From WHTB01 sp050699035 (GTDB lineage: Bacteria > Actinomycetota > Actinomycetes > Propionibacteriales > Nocardioidaceae): a DNA stretch of 45,775 nt. The DNA is taken from assembly GCA_050699035.1 (NCBI GenBank), contig JBOHDE010000004.1:1-45775 (forward strand). Direction: 5' to 3'. The notes beneath the pieces are model-generated. The model was given only the letters and a program-made list of their open reading frames with translations, made no database searches and was not told the DNA's origin. This document shows, one piece after another, positions 32,271-41,458 of the stretch (the first letter of the stretch is position 1; each line of letters opens with the position of its first letter). A program made the translations under genes and the position numbers.

Positions 32271-33195
32271 CCAGCAGCCGGCCGGGGTTCGTGGACACCA
32301 TCGTCCGAATGTCGTCCTCGCTGACGCCGAGGTCCAGCAACCCGCGAACGGCGCGTCGATAGGCCTGGACCGGGTACGGATTCGTGGCCTGGCCGAGGTC
32401 GGATCCGATCAGCGTGTGCTCGACACCGACCGCCTTGACGTACTCGAGCAAGACGTCGAGATCCCAATGGTAGAAGGAAGAACGGTCGTCGTACATGCAC
32501 AGCTCGTGCTCGAACTTCACCCCGAACTCGGTCCACTGTCGGCACAGCTCCGGCGCGGCGCCGATCACGAAGTTGGGGTGGCTGACGACGATCCTCTCGA
32601 TGCCCTGGGCCGCCGCCGCCCGGATCACCGCGTCGAGCTCGTCGACGCCCATGTGGCCACCGGAGAGGATGGCGTCCGCGCCCTTGATCAGGTCGAGGAC
32701 GTCGTGCACCTCGGGCAGCAGGACCTGGTCGTCGTCGAGGACCCGGGTCGGGACGGTCGGGCGGTACGGCTTGGCCGTCTTCGGGAACTTCAGCCCGCCG
32801 CCCTCATGGGTCTCGATGTGCTGGCGGGACGAGATCGTCGGGAACCACACGATCCGGCCGCCCAGGTTGAGCGCCAGCTCCACGGCCGAGGGGTTGATCC
32901 CGCCGACCTGGTTGTTCAGCGCGACGCCGGAGTAGACCGGGAGCGGCAGCCCGTCGACGGCGTCGGACACCGCGAGCACGTCGGTGACCATGCTGTGGTG
33001 GTGTGACTTCACGACCAGGGCGCGGAAGCCGGCCGCGTGCGCCTGCTGGGCGGCTTGGAGCAGACCCAACCGCCGTGGGAACGGTGACGGGGCGGGGTGC
33101 ACGTGCAGGTCGACGGCGCCGACCAGCAGCTTACTCACCGCCTCGTCCCCAACGGCGTCGTACCTCTCGTCCAGCTCAACCGTTGACTCGGTCAT
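32263..33195 (-). CDS. Amidohydrolase-fold protein (DUF6282-like)
   Basis: This 310-residue protein has the metal-binding start LVGAVDLHVHPAPSPFPRR, VVKSHHHSM, then HMGVDELDAVI, VVSHPNFV and TLIGSDLGQ, so the His/Asp ligand set of the amidohydrolase barrel is complete. I recall such proteins as DUF6282; their substrates are not established to my knowledge. LigI and LigJ, which hydrolyse or hydrate ring-cleavage products of the 4,5-pathway, use the same fold, so a similar step is possible here. The ATG overlaps the P450 stop (ATGA), and GGAGG precedes it. Confidence 0.82.
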   Translation of the reverse strand: MTESTVELDERYDAVGDEAVSKLLVGAVDLHVHPAPSPFPRRLGLLQAAQQAHAAGFRALVVKSHHHSMVTDVLAVSDAVDGLPLPVYSGVALNNQVGGINPSAVELALNLGGRIVWFPTISSRQHIETHEGGGLKFPKTAKPYRPTVPTRVLDDDQVLLPEVHDVLDLIKGADAILSGGHMGVDELDAVIRAAAAQGIERIVVSHPNFVIGAAPELCRQWTEFGVKFEHELCMYDDRSSFYHWDLDVLLEYVKAVGVEHTLIGSDLGQATNPYPVQAYRRAVRGLLDLGVSEDDIRTMVSTNPGRLLGV

Positions 33196-34388
33196 CAGGC
33201 CTCCATCGGTCCATCGTCGGGTTCACTCGTCTTCGTCAGGTGCACCGACCGTGGCCCGCGGAACATCCAGCCGACGAACTCCGGGTCGGCGTCGACGCGC
33301 ACCCCGGGCAGGTCGAGGATCCGCGGCACCGCAAGACGCGCCATCGCGCGGACGAAGTGGGCACCCAGGCAGTAGTGCACGCCGAGCGAGAAGCCGAGGT
33401 GCTCGGCCAGGTTGGGGCGGTCGACGTCGAACCGCTCGGGCTCGGGGAAGCGCGACTCGTCCCAGTTCGCCGACGCGGCGAGGACCAGGACCTTCTGCCT
33501 CGCGCGAAGGGTCACCGAGCCGGTGTCGAAGTCGTCGACGAGCTGGCGCGGGTAGGTCCCCACCGGGGAGAGCCAGCGGATGCACTCGTCGATGGCGCGT
33601 TCCAGCACCTCCGGGTCGGCCATCACCCGCGCCCGGGCGTCGGGGTGGGTGAGCAGCAGCCAGGACAAGGTCGCGACCAGGTCGCGCGCGTCGTTGAAAC
33701 CACCGGCGATCATCAGCCGCACGTTCGCGCCGATCTCGTCGAGCGACAAAGGCGCGGAGTCGCTCGCCTGGGACATCACCGAGACGACGGTCGTACGTGA
33801 GTCGGCGCTGATGCCGTCGATGGCGGCGGCCACGTGCGCGTCGACCTCGGTCCTGGCTACCGCGGCGGCCGCCCAGACAGCGTCGTCCTCGACGTTGTTC
33901 GTCGCCCCGCCGATAAGGGCGTCGGACCAGTCCCGGATCAGCGCGGGGGTCGCGTCGGTCAGCCCGAGGAGCTCGGTGAGGCACGCGCCGGTGAACGGGC
34001 TCGCGAAGTCGGCAACCAGGTCGAACGACGTGGTGCCGTCCAGCATCTCGACGTGCTCGTCGACGATCCGCTCCAGCACCTGGGTCCAGTCGTTCTCCAC
34101 CACGCGGCGCTTGAGCGGGCCGCCGGAGGCGCGCCGCAGCCTGCGGTGCGGCTCTCCCTCGGTGCGCAGCATCGAGAGTCCCATCGCCCGCGTGGTCAAC
34201 GCCCCCTCGACCTCGGACGAGAAGATCTCCGGGTGCCGGTCCACGTAGACGGCGTCTTGGTGCCGGCTGACCAGCCACATGCCGAGCCGCTCGGACCAGG
34301 CCCAGGGAGCCTCCGCACGGAGTCGTGCGTACACCGGGAACGGGTCGGCATCCAGCTCGGCGAGGTCCACGTCGGTGGCCGCTGTCAT
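33195..34388 (-). CDS. Cytochrome P450
   Basis: This 397-residue soluble P450 has the heme motif FSLGVHYCLG with Cys340, the ExxR motif in DECIRW, and a PERFDVDRPN segment. The I-helix reads AGGFNDARDLV, so the usual Thr of the acid-alcohol pair is missing and Asn-Asp-Ala takes its place, as in some actinobacterial demethylases (from memory). The ATG at 34388 with GGGAG upstream is preferred over a longer Arg-rich reading. No ferredoxin or reductase gene is adjacent; the pair at 14044-15471 might serve. Between an importer and ring-cleavage genes, O-demethylation or hydroxylation of a phenolic acid is plausible. Confidence 0.9.
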   Translation of the reverse strand: MTAATDVDLAELDADPFPVYARLRAEAPWAWSERLGMWLVSRHQDAVYVDRHPEIFSSEVEGALTTRAMGLSMLRTEGEPHRRLRRASGGPLKRRVVENDWTQVLERIVDEHVEMLDGTTSFDLVADFASPFTGACLTELLGLTDATPALIRDWSDALIGGATNNVEDDAVWAAAAVARTEVDAHVAAAIDGISADSRTTVVSVMSQASDSAPLSLDEIGANVRLMIAGGFNDARDLVATLSWLLLTHPDARARVMADPEVLERAIDECIRWLSPVGTYPRQLVDDFDTGSVTLRARQKVLVLAASANWDESRFPEPERFDVDRPNLAEHLGFSLGVHYCLGAHFVRAMARLAVPRILDLPGVRVDADPEFVGWMFRGPRSVHLTKTSEPDDGPMEA

Positions 34389-35452
34389 CGAGATCTCCCT
34401 TCGGTCCGGCCGCGGAGGACACGAGGAAACAACGCCGTCAGGCCGCGCGGCTCGAACAGCAAGATGGCGACGACGAGCCCGCCGTAGCACAGCTGGGCGA
34501 CCACGGCAGGGTCGAGACCGCCGAGCCCGACGGCGCCCACTCCCGGGATGGCTTCGCCGTAGCGCTGCAGCACCGTCGGGAGCGAGGACACCACCGCAGC
34601 GCCGAGGACGGCACCCAGGATGGAGGCTTGGCCACCGATGACGATCATCGCGAGGTACTCGAGCGACAGCAGCAGGCCCCAGTACTCCGGGACGACGAAC
34701 TGGAAGGAGAGCGCGAGCAGCGCGCCCGCGAGCCCGGCGTACACACTGGACAGCGCGAAGGCGACCGCCCGGTAGCGCCGCACCTCGACTCCGAGGGTCT
34801 CGGCGTGCACCTCACCGTCCCGGATGGCGACGAACGCGCGGCCGACCCGACCGCCGAGCAGCGCCGAGGCGAACAGCGCCGCCACGACCAGGACCAGCAA
34901 CGTGACGTACCACATCCGCTCCTCGGGTCCGAACGGCACACCGAGGACGACGAGGTCAGGCTCCGAGCCGGACAGCTCGAACGAGCCCACGGTCAGCGGC
35001 GGCACCGAACGCCCGTTGTAGCCGCCGGTGAGCGACTCCGCGCTGAACAGGACGTGCTGACCGATGAACACCAAGGCGATCGACGAGACCCCGAGATAGA
35101 GGCCCTTGAGACGTCCCGCGATCGGGCTGAACACCAAACCCGCCAGGCCGGCCAGGCCGACCGCGAGGGGAAGGGCGAGCAGGCTCGGGAGTCCGAGCCC
35201 CCACCCGTCCTCCCCACCGGCCGGCGAGGCCAGCCAGATGTACCCGTACGCCCCGATCGCGAGAAAGAAGGAGTGCGCCAGCGAAAGCTGACCGACCCGG
35301 CCGAACAGGATGGCCAGACCGATCGCGCCGACGCCGGCAGCGAACGCGAAGGCGCCGAGCTGGAGCCAGAACGCATCGACGTAGAGGGGCAACGCCAGCG
35401 CGACGGCGGCGAGCGCGACCGCCACGACACCGCGAGTGATCCGGCTAGACAC
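34385..35452 (-). CDS. Branched-chain amino acid-type ABC permease (LivM-like)
   Basis: This 355-residue membrane protein has the LivM layout: ILFGRVGQLSLAHSFFLAIGAYGY near the second segment, RVGRAFVAIRDGEVHAETLGVEVRRYRAVAFALSSVYAGLAGAL in the middle and IGGQASILGAVLGAA near the end. The GTG at 35452 overlaps the LivH stop by 8 bases. A longer reading is a Cys-rich shadow. In catabolic operons such importers often carry aromatic acids rather than amino acids. Confidence 0.92.
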   Translation of the reverse strand: MSSRITRGVVAVALAAVALALPLYVDAFWLQLGAFAFAAGVGAIGLAILFGRVGQLSLAHSFFLAIGAYGYIWLASPAGGEDGWGLGLPSLLALPLAVGLAGLAGLVFSPIAGRLKGLYLGVSSIALVFIGQHVLFSAESLTGGYNGRSVPPLTVGSFELSGSEPDLVVLGVPFGPEERMWYVTLLVLVVAALFASALLGGRVGRAFVAIRDGEVHAETLGVEVRRYRAVAFALSSVYAGLAGALLALSFQFVVPEYWGLLLSLEYLAMIVIGGQASILGAVLGAAVVSSLPTVLQRYGEAIPGVGAVGLGGLDPAVVAQLCYGGLVVAILLFEPRGLTALFPRVLRGRTEGRSR

Positions 35453-36344
35453 GGGCGACCTCCCGCGTGCCGAACAGACCCGTCGGTCGCAGCAGCAGCA
35501 CGACCAGCATGAGTACGTAGGGCGCGACCTCGTCGAACCCACGACCGAGGAAGAGCAGGTCGGCCTGGTAGCCGCCGACCAGGGTTTCGCTCAGGCCGAC
35601 AAGGAACCCGCCCGCGATCGCACCGGTGGTCGAGTCGAGCCCGCCGATGATCGCCGCCGGGAGCGCACGCAACGCGATCCCTTCCAGCGAGCTGTCGAGG
35701 CCAGGACTCGGGTACGCCACCAGGAAGACGCCAGCGCAGACGGCGAGCGCTCCGGAGACTCCCCAGGCGGTCGCGGAGACGCGGCTCAGCCGTACGCCCA
35801 TCAACGACGCCGCCTCCGGATCCTCCGCGGCCGCCCGCATGGCGAGCCCGAAGTCGCTGCGGTGCAGCCACTGGTGGAACACCACCAGCAGCAAGACGCT
35901 GACCACCAGCGCGGCCACCCGCGCACTGGGCAGGGTGAGCCCAAGCGCGCGGACGAGATCATCGCCCCACGGGTCGCCGGTGGTCAGGATGCGGGTCCCG
36001 ATGCGCCGCTCGGTCTCGGTCGAGATGACGACGTCGAGACCGATCGTCATGATGCTCGCCGCCATCACCGCGTTCGTCCGCTGGAACCGACGGATCAGGA
36101 CGCGCTCGACCAGCACCGCGATCACGACGCCGACGGCGACTCCCACCGCAAGGGCCAACGGAAAGGGCAGGCCGTAGACGACGTGGGCGCTGGCGACCGC
36201 GTAGGTGCCGAGTACGAGGAGGGCGGGGTGGGCGAAGTTGACCACCCGCGTCGCCTTGAAGATGACGACCAGGCCGAGGGCGACCAGCGCGTAGACGGCG
36301 CCGATGGACAGTCCGGCCACGAGCAGGGAGAGCAGGCGCTCCAT
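35445..36344 (-). CDS. Branched-chain amino acid-type ABC permease (LivH-like)
   Basis: This 299-residue permease shows SIGAVYALVALGLVVIFKATRVVNFAHPALLVLGTYA, a typical LivH start, then the conserved RTNAVMAASIMTIGLD and FGLAMRAAAEDPEAASLMGVRLSRV, and ends with EVARV. The ATG directly follows the LivG stop with no gap. It pairs with the LivM-like protein. Confidence 0.93.
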   Translation of the reverse strand: MERLLSLLVAGLSIGAVYALVALGLVVIFKATRVVNFAHPALLVLGTYAVASAHVVYGLPFPLALAVGVAVGVVIAVLVERVLIRRFQRTNAVMAASIMTIGLDVVISTETERRIGTRILTTGDPWGDDLVRALGLTLPSARVAALVVSVLLLVVFHQWLHRSDFGLAMRAAAEDPEAASLMGVRLSRVSATAWGVSGALAVCAGVFLVAYPSPGLDSSLEGIALRALPAAIIGGLDSTTGAIAGGFLVGLSETLVGGYQADLLFLGRGFDEVAPYVLMLVVLLLRPTGLFGTREVARV

Positions 36345-37178
36345 CTATCCGGTCACCTCACGGGTCTCGCCTGGTGGCTGGGTTGGTGGCTGTTGCGCGC
36401 TCGTCTTGCCGAGGTACGCACCGATGACGCGCTCGTCGCGACGCACCTCGGCCGGGGTCGCACTGGCGATCACGACGCCGAAGTCCAGGACCGTGACGCG
36501 GTCGGAGATGCCCATCACGAGGCCCATGTCGTGCTCGACCAGCAACACCGTGACGCCGAGCTCGCCAGCCACCCGCCGGATCGTCTCCCGGAGCTCGACC
36601 TTCTCGTGCGTGTGCATCCCGGCCGCCGGCTCGTCGAGCAGGAGCAGGCGGGGTTGCGTACACAGCGCTCTGGCCATGTCGACCCGCTTCTGCAGGCCGT
36701 ACGGAAGGTCGGCCGACGAGTGCCCGAGTACGTCCTCGATCGCCAGGAACGACGCGACCTCGCGTACGTGAGCGCGCCCCTGCGCCTCCTCGCGGCGCGC
36801 ACGGGCCAGCCGCAGCCCGGTGGAGAGGACCCCGGCCCGGGTCAGCCGATGCCGGCCCAGCAGCAGGTTGTCCTCGACCGTGAGGCCGGCGAACATCGAG
36901 CCGTTCTGGAACGCGCGCCCGACGCCGAGGCGGGCCACCCGATGGGGGCTCATCCCCACCACCTCCCGGTCGTCCAGGCGCACACTGCCGTGCACGGGTC
37001 GGTAGATCCCGCACAGGACGTTGAACAAGGTCGACTTGCCGGCGCCGTTCGGCCCGATCAGGGCGTGGATCTCGCCCGGCTCCGCGGAGAAGCCGACCTG
37101 GTCGAGAGCGACGACGCCGGCGAAGTGGACGGAGACGTCGTCGACGACCAGTCGCGCGCCGGCCGTGGCCGTGGTCAT
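36345..37178 (-). CDS. Branched-chain amino acid-type ABC ATPase (LivG-like)
   Basis: The 277-residue ATPase has Walker A GPNGAGKST, signature PYGLQKRVDMARAL (a degenerate form of LSGGQ), Walker B LLLLDEPAAGMHTHE and switch His LLVEHDMGLVMG. The AAGM motif with the long QNGSMFAGLTVEDNLLLG region marks it as LivG. The ATG at 37178 overlaps the LivF stop (ATGA). The signature PYGLQ without the double Gly is common in LivG. Confidence 0.93.
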   Translation of the reverse strand: MTTATAGARLVVDDVSVHFAGVVALDQVGFSAEPGEIHALIGPNGAGKSTLFNVLCGIYRPVHGSVRLDDREVVGMSPHRVARLGVGRAFQNGSMFAGLTVEDNLLLGRHRLTRAGVLSTGLRLARARREEAQGRAHVREVASFLAIEDVLGHSSADLPYGLQKRVDMARALCTQPRLLLLDEPAAGMHTHEKVELRETIRRVAGELGVTVLLVEHDMGLVMGISDRVTVLDFGVVIASATPAEVRRDERVIGAYLGKTSAQQPPTQPPGETREVTG

Positions 37179-37996
37179 CGCTCCCACGCCGTACTCCCCT
37201 CGTGCTCCAGCCCGCTCTCGTCGATCTCGCCCAGGTAGAGGCGACGCACCTCGTCGCTGCGCCGCAGCTCGGCGGCCGGGCCGTCGAGCGCGACCCGACC
37301 GACGGTCAGGACGTAGGCATAGTCCGCCAGCTCCAGCGCGACGGCGGCGTTCTGCTCGACGAGCAGCAGGCTGGTGCCGTCCTGGTTGATGTCGCGGAGC
37401 AGGTCCACGATCTGCTCGACGATCTGCGGGGCCAGGCCCAGCGACGGCTCGTCGAGCAGCAGCAGCCTGGGCGAGGCCATCAGCCCGCGTCCGATGGCGA
37501 GCATCTGCTGCTCGCCACCGGACAGCAGGGCCGCCCGCCGGGTGCGACGTTTCGCCAGCGCGGGGAACAGGGCGAAGACGCGCTCCAGCTCACCGTCCCC
37601 GCGCCGCTTCTTGCTGAGCCCACCGACTCGCAGGTTCTCCTGGACCGTGAGCTCGCCGAAGATCCGACGACCCTCCGGCACCTGCACGATGCCCTGCTTG
37701 ACGCGACGGTCGGCCGGCTGCCGGTCGATCGCCGTGCCGGCGAACTCGACGGTCCCGGAGACGACGCGTCCGGAGTGGCGAGCGAGGATGCCCGACACCG
37801 CACGCAGCAGCGTGCTCTTGCCTGCGCCGTTGCTCCCCAGGACCGCCACGATGCCGCCGCTCGGCACGTCGACCGATACCCCGGTCAGGGCGCTGACCGC
37901 CTCGCCGTAGCGAACACCGAGGTCGCGCACCCGCAGCAGCGGTGCGCCCGCGTCGTCACCTGGCGACACCGCGTCGCGGGGCATGGTGTGGGTCAT
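37175..37996 (-). CDS. Branched-chain amino acid-type ABC ATPase (LivF-like)
   Basis: The 273-residue ATPase has Walker A GSNGAGKST, signature LSGGEQQMLAIGRGLM, Walker B LLLLDEPSLGLAP and QNAAVALELADYAYVL at the switch. RRIFGELTVQENL is typical of LivF. The ATG overlaps the binding-protein stop (ATGA). The N terminus is about 15 residues longer than usual (MTHTMPRDAVSPGDDAG), so an internal start cannot be excluded. Confidence 0.93.
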   Translation of the reverse strand: MTHTMPRDAVSPGDDAGAPLLRVRDLGVRYGEAVSALTGVSVDVPSGGIVAVLGSNGAGKSTLLRAVSGILARHSGRVVSGTVEFAGTAIDRQPADRRVKQGIVQVPEGRRIFGELTVQENLRVGGLSKKRRGDGELERVFALFPALAKRRTRRAALLSGGEQQMLAIGRGLMASPRLLLLDEPSLGLAPQIVEQIVDLLRDINQDGTSLLLVEQNAAVALELADYAYVLTVGRVALDGPAAELRRSDEVRRLYLGEIDESGLEHEGSTAWER

Positions 37997-39246
37997 TTCT
38001 GCGCGAGGTACTTCTCGACCGTGGGTCCGGTGTAGCCGTTCTCCTTCTCGACGAGACCGCCGGGCGCACCCTGCTCCGGGGTGAGTACGAAGGTGGACTG
38101 GGACGGGGAGCTGCCCTGCTCCGAGTAGTCGGGGTCGACGACCGTGCCGTCCAGCTGGAAGGAGCCCTTCTCCTGGAACGCCTTCTGCAGTCCCTCGGCG
38201 GTCAGGTCCCCGGCGTCGCAGGCCGACGCCAGCGCCTGGTCCATGATGGAGCTGACCGAGTAGCCCAGGCTGACACCCCAGCTCGCCGACACCTTGCGCT
38301 TCTCTTCCTCGAAGAGTCCGCGGAGTCGCGTCGGCCCTTCGGCCTCGGAACCGAACGGCGCGACCGACGACACCACCGTGAGCGACTTGGTCAGCGCCTT
38401 GGCGGCACCGGTGTCGAGCAGCTCAGCTGCCCAGCCCGGTTGCGCGCTGACGATCGGGACGTCAAGTCCCTGCGCGGCGGACACGGCGGCCGCGGACGCC
38501 ACCTGGCGTGGCGTCGCGCTCATGAAGATGGCGTCGACTCCGGCCCGCTTGAACCCGTCGATCTGGGTGGTGAGGTCGGCGGCGGTGGGATCGACCTGCT
38601 GCCCGGTGATCTCGATGCCGTGCTCCTTCGCGGCGAACGTCGCACCCTCGAAGCCCGGGTTGCCGTACTCGCCCTTCAGGTAGATGTAGCCGATCGCATC
38701 ACCTTCGGCCAGCGTGCCCTGCTCGACGAAGTAGTCGACGGCGTTGACCATCTCGATGTCGTACGTGGTCCCCGGGACCGCCAGCATCTCGCTGTCGAGC
38801 AGCGCCGGCGAGAAGCTCATCGGGATGGCCATGGTGCCGTCCTGCTCGAGCTTGGGGAGAATCGCCGACGTCGTGGGCGCGCCCACACTCATCTGCATCG
38901 CCAGCACGTCGGAGTGGATGTCCGAGTACTGAGACACCGCGGCCTGCGGGTCGTAGTGGTGGTCGCGGACCACCAGCTCGACCTTGCGGTCGCACACGCC
39001 ACCGTCGGCGTTGCGGGCATCCCAGTAGAGCTGAGCCCCCAGCAGCTGTTGCTCCGAGCTCGCCGCGAAGGGTCCGGTGAGGTCCGAGAGCACGCCCAAG
39101 GAGATCTCCTTGTCGGTCACTCCAGCACCGGTCTTCACCTCTCCCGGGCCAGCCTCGTCAGAGCTGTCCGCCTTCGTCGAGCAGCCGGCCGCGGTGACCG
39201 CTATGGCGATCAGTGCGGTGAACCGCCTCGCACGGTGCTTGGTCAT
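37993..39246 (-). CDS. Branched-chain amino acid-type substrate-binding lipoprotein
   Basis: This 417-residue protein has a lipoprotein signal with basic start KHRARR and lipobox TAAGC (Cys22). Then comes a type 1 periplasmic-binding fold: EISLGVLSDLTGPFAASSEQQLLGAQLYWDARNADGGV, with VCDRKVELVVRDHHYDPQ as the next strand pair. AGAGGAG precedes the ATG at 39246. It is followed by its ATPases and permeases. Related binding proteins in catabolic operons recognise benzoate-like or phenylpropanoid acids; the ligand here is open. A 103-base gap separates it from the HpaB-like gene upstream and contains a small stem GCGCCG-N5-CGGCGC at 39321-39337, so a separate promoter is possible. Confidence 0.9.
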   Translation of the reverse strand: MTKHRARRFTALIAIAVTAAGCSTKADSSDEAGPGEVKTGAGVTDKEISLGVLSDLTGPFAASSEQQLLGAQLYWDARNADGGVCDRKVELVVRDHHYDPQAAVSQYSDIHSDVLAMQMSVGAPTTSAILPKLEQDGTMAIPMSFSPALLDSEMLAVPGTTYDIEMVNAVDYFVEQGTLAEGDAIGYIYLKGEYGNPGFEGATFAAKEHGIEITGQQVDPTAADLTTQIDGFKRAGVDAIFMSATPRQVASAAAVSAAQGLDVPIVSAQPGWAAELLDTGAAKALTKSLTVVSSVAPFGSEAEGPTRLRGLFEEEKRKVSASWGVSLGYSVSSIMDQALASACDAGDLTAEGLQKAFQEKGSFQLDGTVVDPDYSEQGSSPSQSTFVLTPEQGAPGGLVEKENGYTGPTVEKYLAQK

Positions 39247-39349
39247 CAGTGCTCCTCTCGTACGCGACGCCCACTGACGACCGCGTAAGTCACGTCCTTG
39301 TTCCACCGATCCCGAGCACAGCGCCGGTCGTCGGCGCCGCGGAGAGCTG

Positions 39350-40837
39350 CTACTTGTTCTCGTTGAGCCGCTCGTCCCACTCCCGCGCACGGTCGATGAA
39401 GCCCCACACCCGCGACTTCAGCTCGTCCGTACCCGGGTAGAGGCTGTAGCGGGTCATGCCGAGGCGCCACGGGTCGCCGCTGAAGTACCGCTCGTAGAGC
39501 TCCTGACGACCGGCGAAGCTGGACACGGAGACGTCGTAGGCCAGCCGGAACAGCTCGATGCGTCGGTCGGCCGGCAGGTGTGCCGCGAGGTAGTAGCGCA
39601 GCACGTCGTCGCGCACCTCGCCCTCGAGCTCGGCCACGCTCGGCGCCATGATCAGGCCGCTGGCGCCGACGGTCTTGATGATCTGCACCAGCCGGGAGTA
39701 CATCTCGGGGAAGAGGGTCCGGACCGTCCACAACGGCTGCGGGTTGGGCAGAACCGTTCCGTTGGGTCCTTCCGTGCACTCCAGCTCCGAGGTCAGGATC
39801 AGCGACCGTACGACCTCCACGGTGTTGACCATCTCGGTCAGGTAGTTCTGCACCTGGGCGAACTTGTCGACGGCGATCGACTCGGTGACGGCCAGCGCGA
39901 TACCGAGCATGAACTCAGCCTTGGCGAGGTTCTTCACCGAGAACTGATGCATCATCTGGCTCATCGTGCCGGTCTCGTTGAACGGTCGACCCATGTCGCA
40001 CAGGTCGGGGCGACGGTCGATGAACATCCGGTCCCACGGCACGACCACGTCGTCGAAGATCACCACACAGTCCTGCTCGTCGTAGCGAGCACCGAACGGG
40101 TGGTCGATGACGCGCGCGTCGGCCGGTGCAACGGGTGGCCGGCAGATGAAACGCAGGCCGGGAGTCGCCACCGGGATGCTGAAGGCGAACGCGTACGGCT
40201 CGGCCTCCGGCACCGCCCGCAGGTACGTCGACGGCATCACCGCGAGCTCGTCGGAGTACGGGGCCAGGGTGCTGATCATCCGGGCGCCACGGACGATGAC
40301 GCCCTCGGACGACTCACCGACGATCCGCGCGGCGGTGTCCTCCTTGGCCTCGGTGGCGTCCTGCGACCGGTCGGTCTGCGGGTTGATGAAGACGTGGGTG
40401 AGGCACACGTCGTTGCGGCGCAGGTAGTCCCAGTAGTTGCGGACGTTGGTGCCGAACTGCTCGCCGCCCTTGGCGAAGAACTCGTGGGCCGAGCCGTACC
40501 CGGTCATCTGCACGTTCATGAAGTCGGGGCTGCGACCCATCATGCCGCCGGTCCAGTCCGTCCAGGTCTTCACCATCTTCCGCCGACGCTCGAGGTCCTC
40601 CCTCGAACGGGGCTCGATGAACGACAGGCCGACCCGCTCGTCGAGGTCGTCGGGGACGAACGTCAGGTCGTCCTGGTACTTCGGGTCGTGCTGCAGGTCG
40701 TACATCTCGGCGAGGCTGTCGACGAAGTTCCGCATCCGCGGGTCGGCCGTGACGTCCTTGATCCGCTCGCCTCCGATCCAGACCTCGCGGTCGTCTCGAA
40801 GACCTGCCTTGTACTCCTCGCCGGTGCGGATTCCCAT
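39350..40837 (-). CDS. Flavin-dependent aromatic monooxygenase, HpaB-type oxygenase component
   Basis: This 495-residue protein of the 4-hydroxyphenylacetate 3-hydroxylase family starts with MGIRTGEEYKAGLRDDREVWIGGERIKDVT and continues with MYDLQHDPKYQDDLTF, the segment MMGRSPDFMNV and a long C-terminal four-helix part (NETGTMSQMMHQFSVKNLAKAEFMLGIA). It uses reduced FAD from a separate reductase, here the gene just upstream, to hydroxylate a phenol ortho to its OH. AGGAG precedes the ATG. The exact phenol is not readable; family members accept 4-hydroxyphenylacetate, 4-hydroxybenzoate-like acids or chlorophenols. Confidence 0.92.
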   Translation of the reverse strand: MGIRTGEEYKAGLRDDREVWIGGERIKDVTADPRMRNFVDSLAEMYDLQHDPKYQDDLTFVPDDLDERVGLSFIEPRSREDLERRRKMVKTWTDWTGGMMGRSPDFMNVQMTGYGSAHEFFAKGGEQFGTNVRNYWDYLRRNDVCLTHVFINPQTDRSQDATEAKEDTAARIVGESSEGVIVRGARMISTLAPYSDELAVMPSTYLRAVPEAEPYAFAFSIPVATPGLRFICRPPVAPADARVIDHPFGARYDEQDCVVIFDDVVVPWDRMFIDRRPDLCDMGRPFNETGTMSQMMHQFSVKNLAKAEFMLGIALAVTESIAVDKFAQVQNYLTEMVNTVEVVRSLILTSELECTEGPNGTVLPNPQPLWTVRTLFPEMYSRLVQIIKTVGASGLIMAPSVAELEGEVRDDVLRYYLAAHLPADRRIELFRLAYDVSVSSFAGRQELYERYFSGDPWRLGMTRYSLYPGTDELKSRVWGFIDRAREWDERLNENK

Positions 40838-40881
40838 AGTTCTCCTCGCCTCTTGGTTGTGATGTCGGGTGGTGGTCGCGG

Positions 40882-41457
40882 TCAGCCGAACCAGTCGAAG
40901 CCGACGTCGCGCACGGACGGCGCGAACGGGTGGTAACGGCCGTAGCGGCCTCGGTGGAAGACCAGTGGCTCCCCGTCCCGGGACTCGGCCCGGTTGACCT
41001 CGGCGAGCACGATCAGGTGGTCGCCGCCGTCGTCGACACGGTCCACCGCACACACCAGATGGCCGAGCCCGCCCGGCAGGACCGGCAGGCCCTCCGGCGT
41101 GACGTCCACGTCGACGTCGGCGAAGTGGTCCGCAGCCTGGCGGGCGAACGCATTGGACAGGTCCCGTTGCTGGTCCGTCAACAGGTTGACGACGAACCAG
41201 CCCCGCGAGACCACCGCCTCGGCCGTCCGGCTTCCTCGAGTCAGGCAGACCAGGATGCGGATCGGCCGCAGCGAGACCGCGGTCAGCGAGTTGAGCGTCA
41301 TCCCGTGGAACTGGTCGCGCTCGCAAGTGGTGACGATGGCCACGCCGGTGGCGAAACCGCCCATCACCGCGCGGAACGTGTCGGTGTTCATAGGGCCCGC
41401 GGGTGGGACCGGACCGACGATCGTGCCGATCCTGGCCGGCTGCGTCGCGGTCGCCAC
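40882..41457 (-). CDS. Flavin reductase (HpaC-like), partner of the HpaB-type oxygenase
   Basis: This protein of about 191 residues has the flavin reductase domain: TFRAVMGGFATGVAIVTTCERDQFHGMTLNSLTAVSLRPIRILVCL, and GRYGRYHP near the end. It should supply reduced flavin to the HpaB-type enzyme encoded 44 bases downstream. The start is uncertain. GTG at 41457 follows the LigB-like stop by one base and gives a short proline-rich leader; ATG at 41391 has no ribosome site but starts close to the domain. I list the longer form. Confidence 0.87.
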   Translation of the reverse strand: MATATQPARIGTIVGPVPPAGPMNTDTFRAVMGGFATGVAIVTTCERDQFHGMTLNSLTAVSLRPIRILVCLTRGSRTAEAVVSRGWFVVNLLTDQQRDLSNAFARQAADHFADVDVDVTPEGLPVLPGGLGHLVCAVDRVDDGGDHLIVLAEVNRAESRDGEPLVFHRGRYGRYHPFAPSVRDVGFDWFG

Positions 41458-41458
41458 C

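Noticed and set aside
35436..37238. 600-codon plus-strand frame opposite LivH and LivG
   Set aside because: Antisense shadow of two clear transporter genes; no motif and no ribosome site.
39321..39337. Stem GCGCCG-N5-CGGCGC as a terminator between HpaB and the binding-protein gene
   Set aside because: It lies between genes of the same direction, is short and has no T-run. It is also the kind of stem expected by chance at this GC content.
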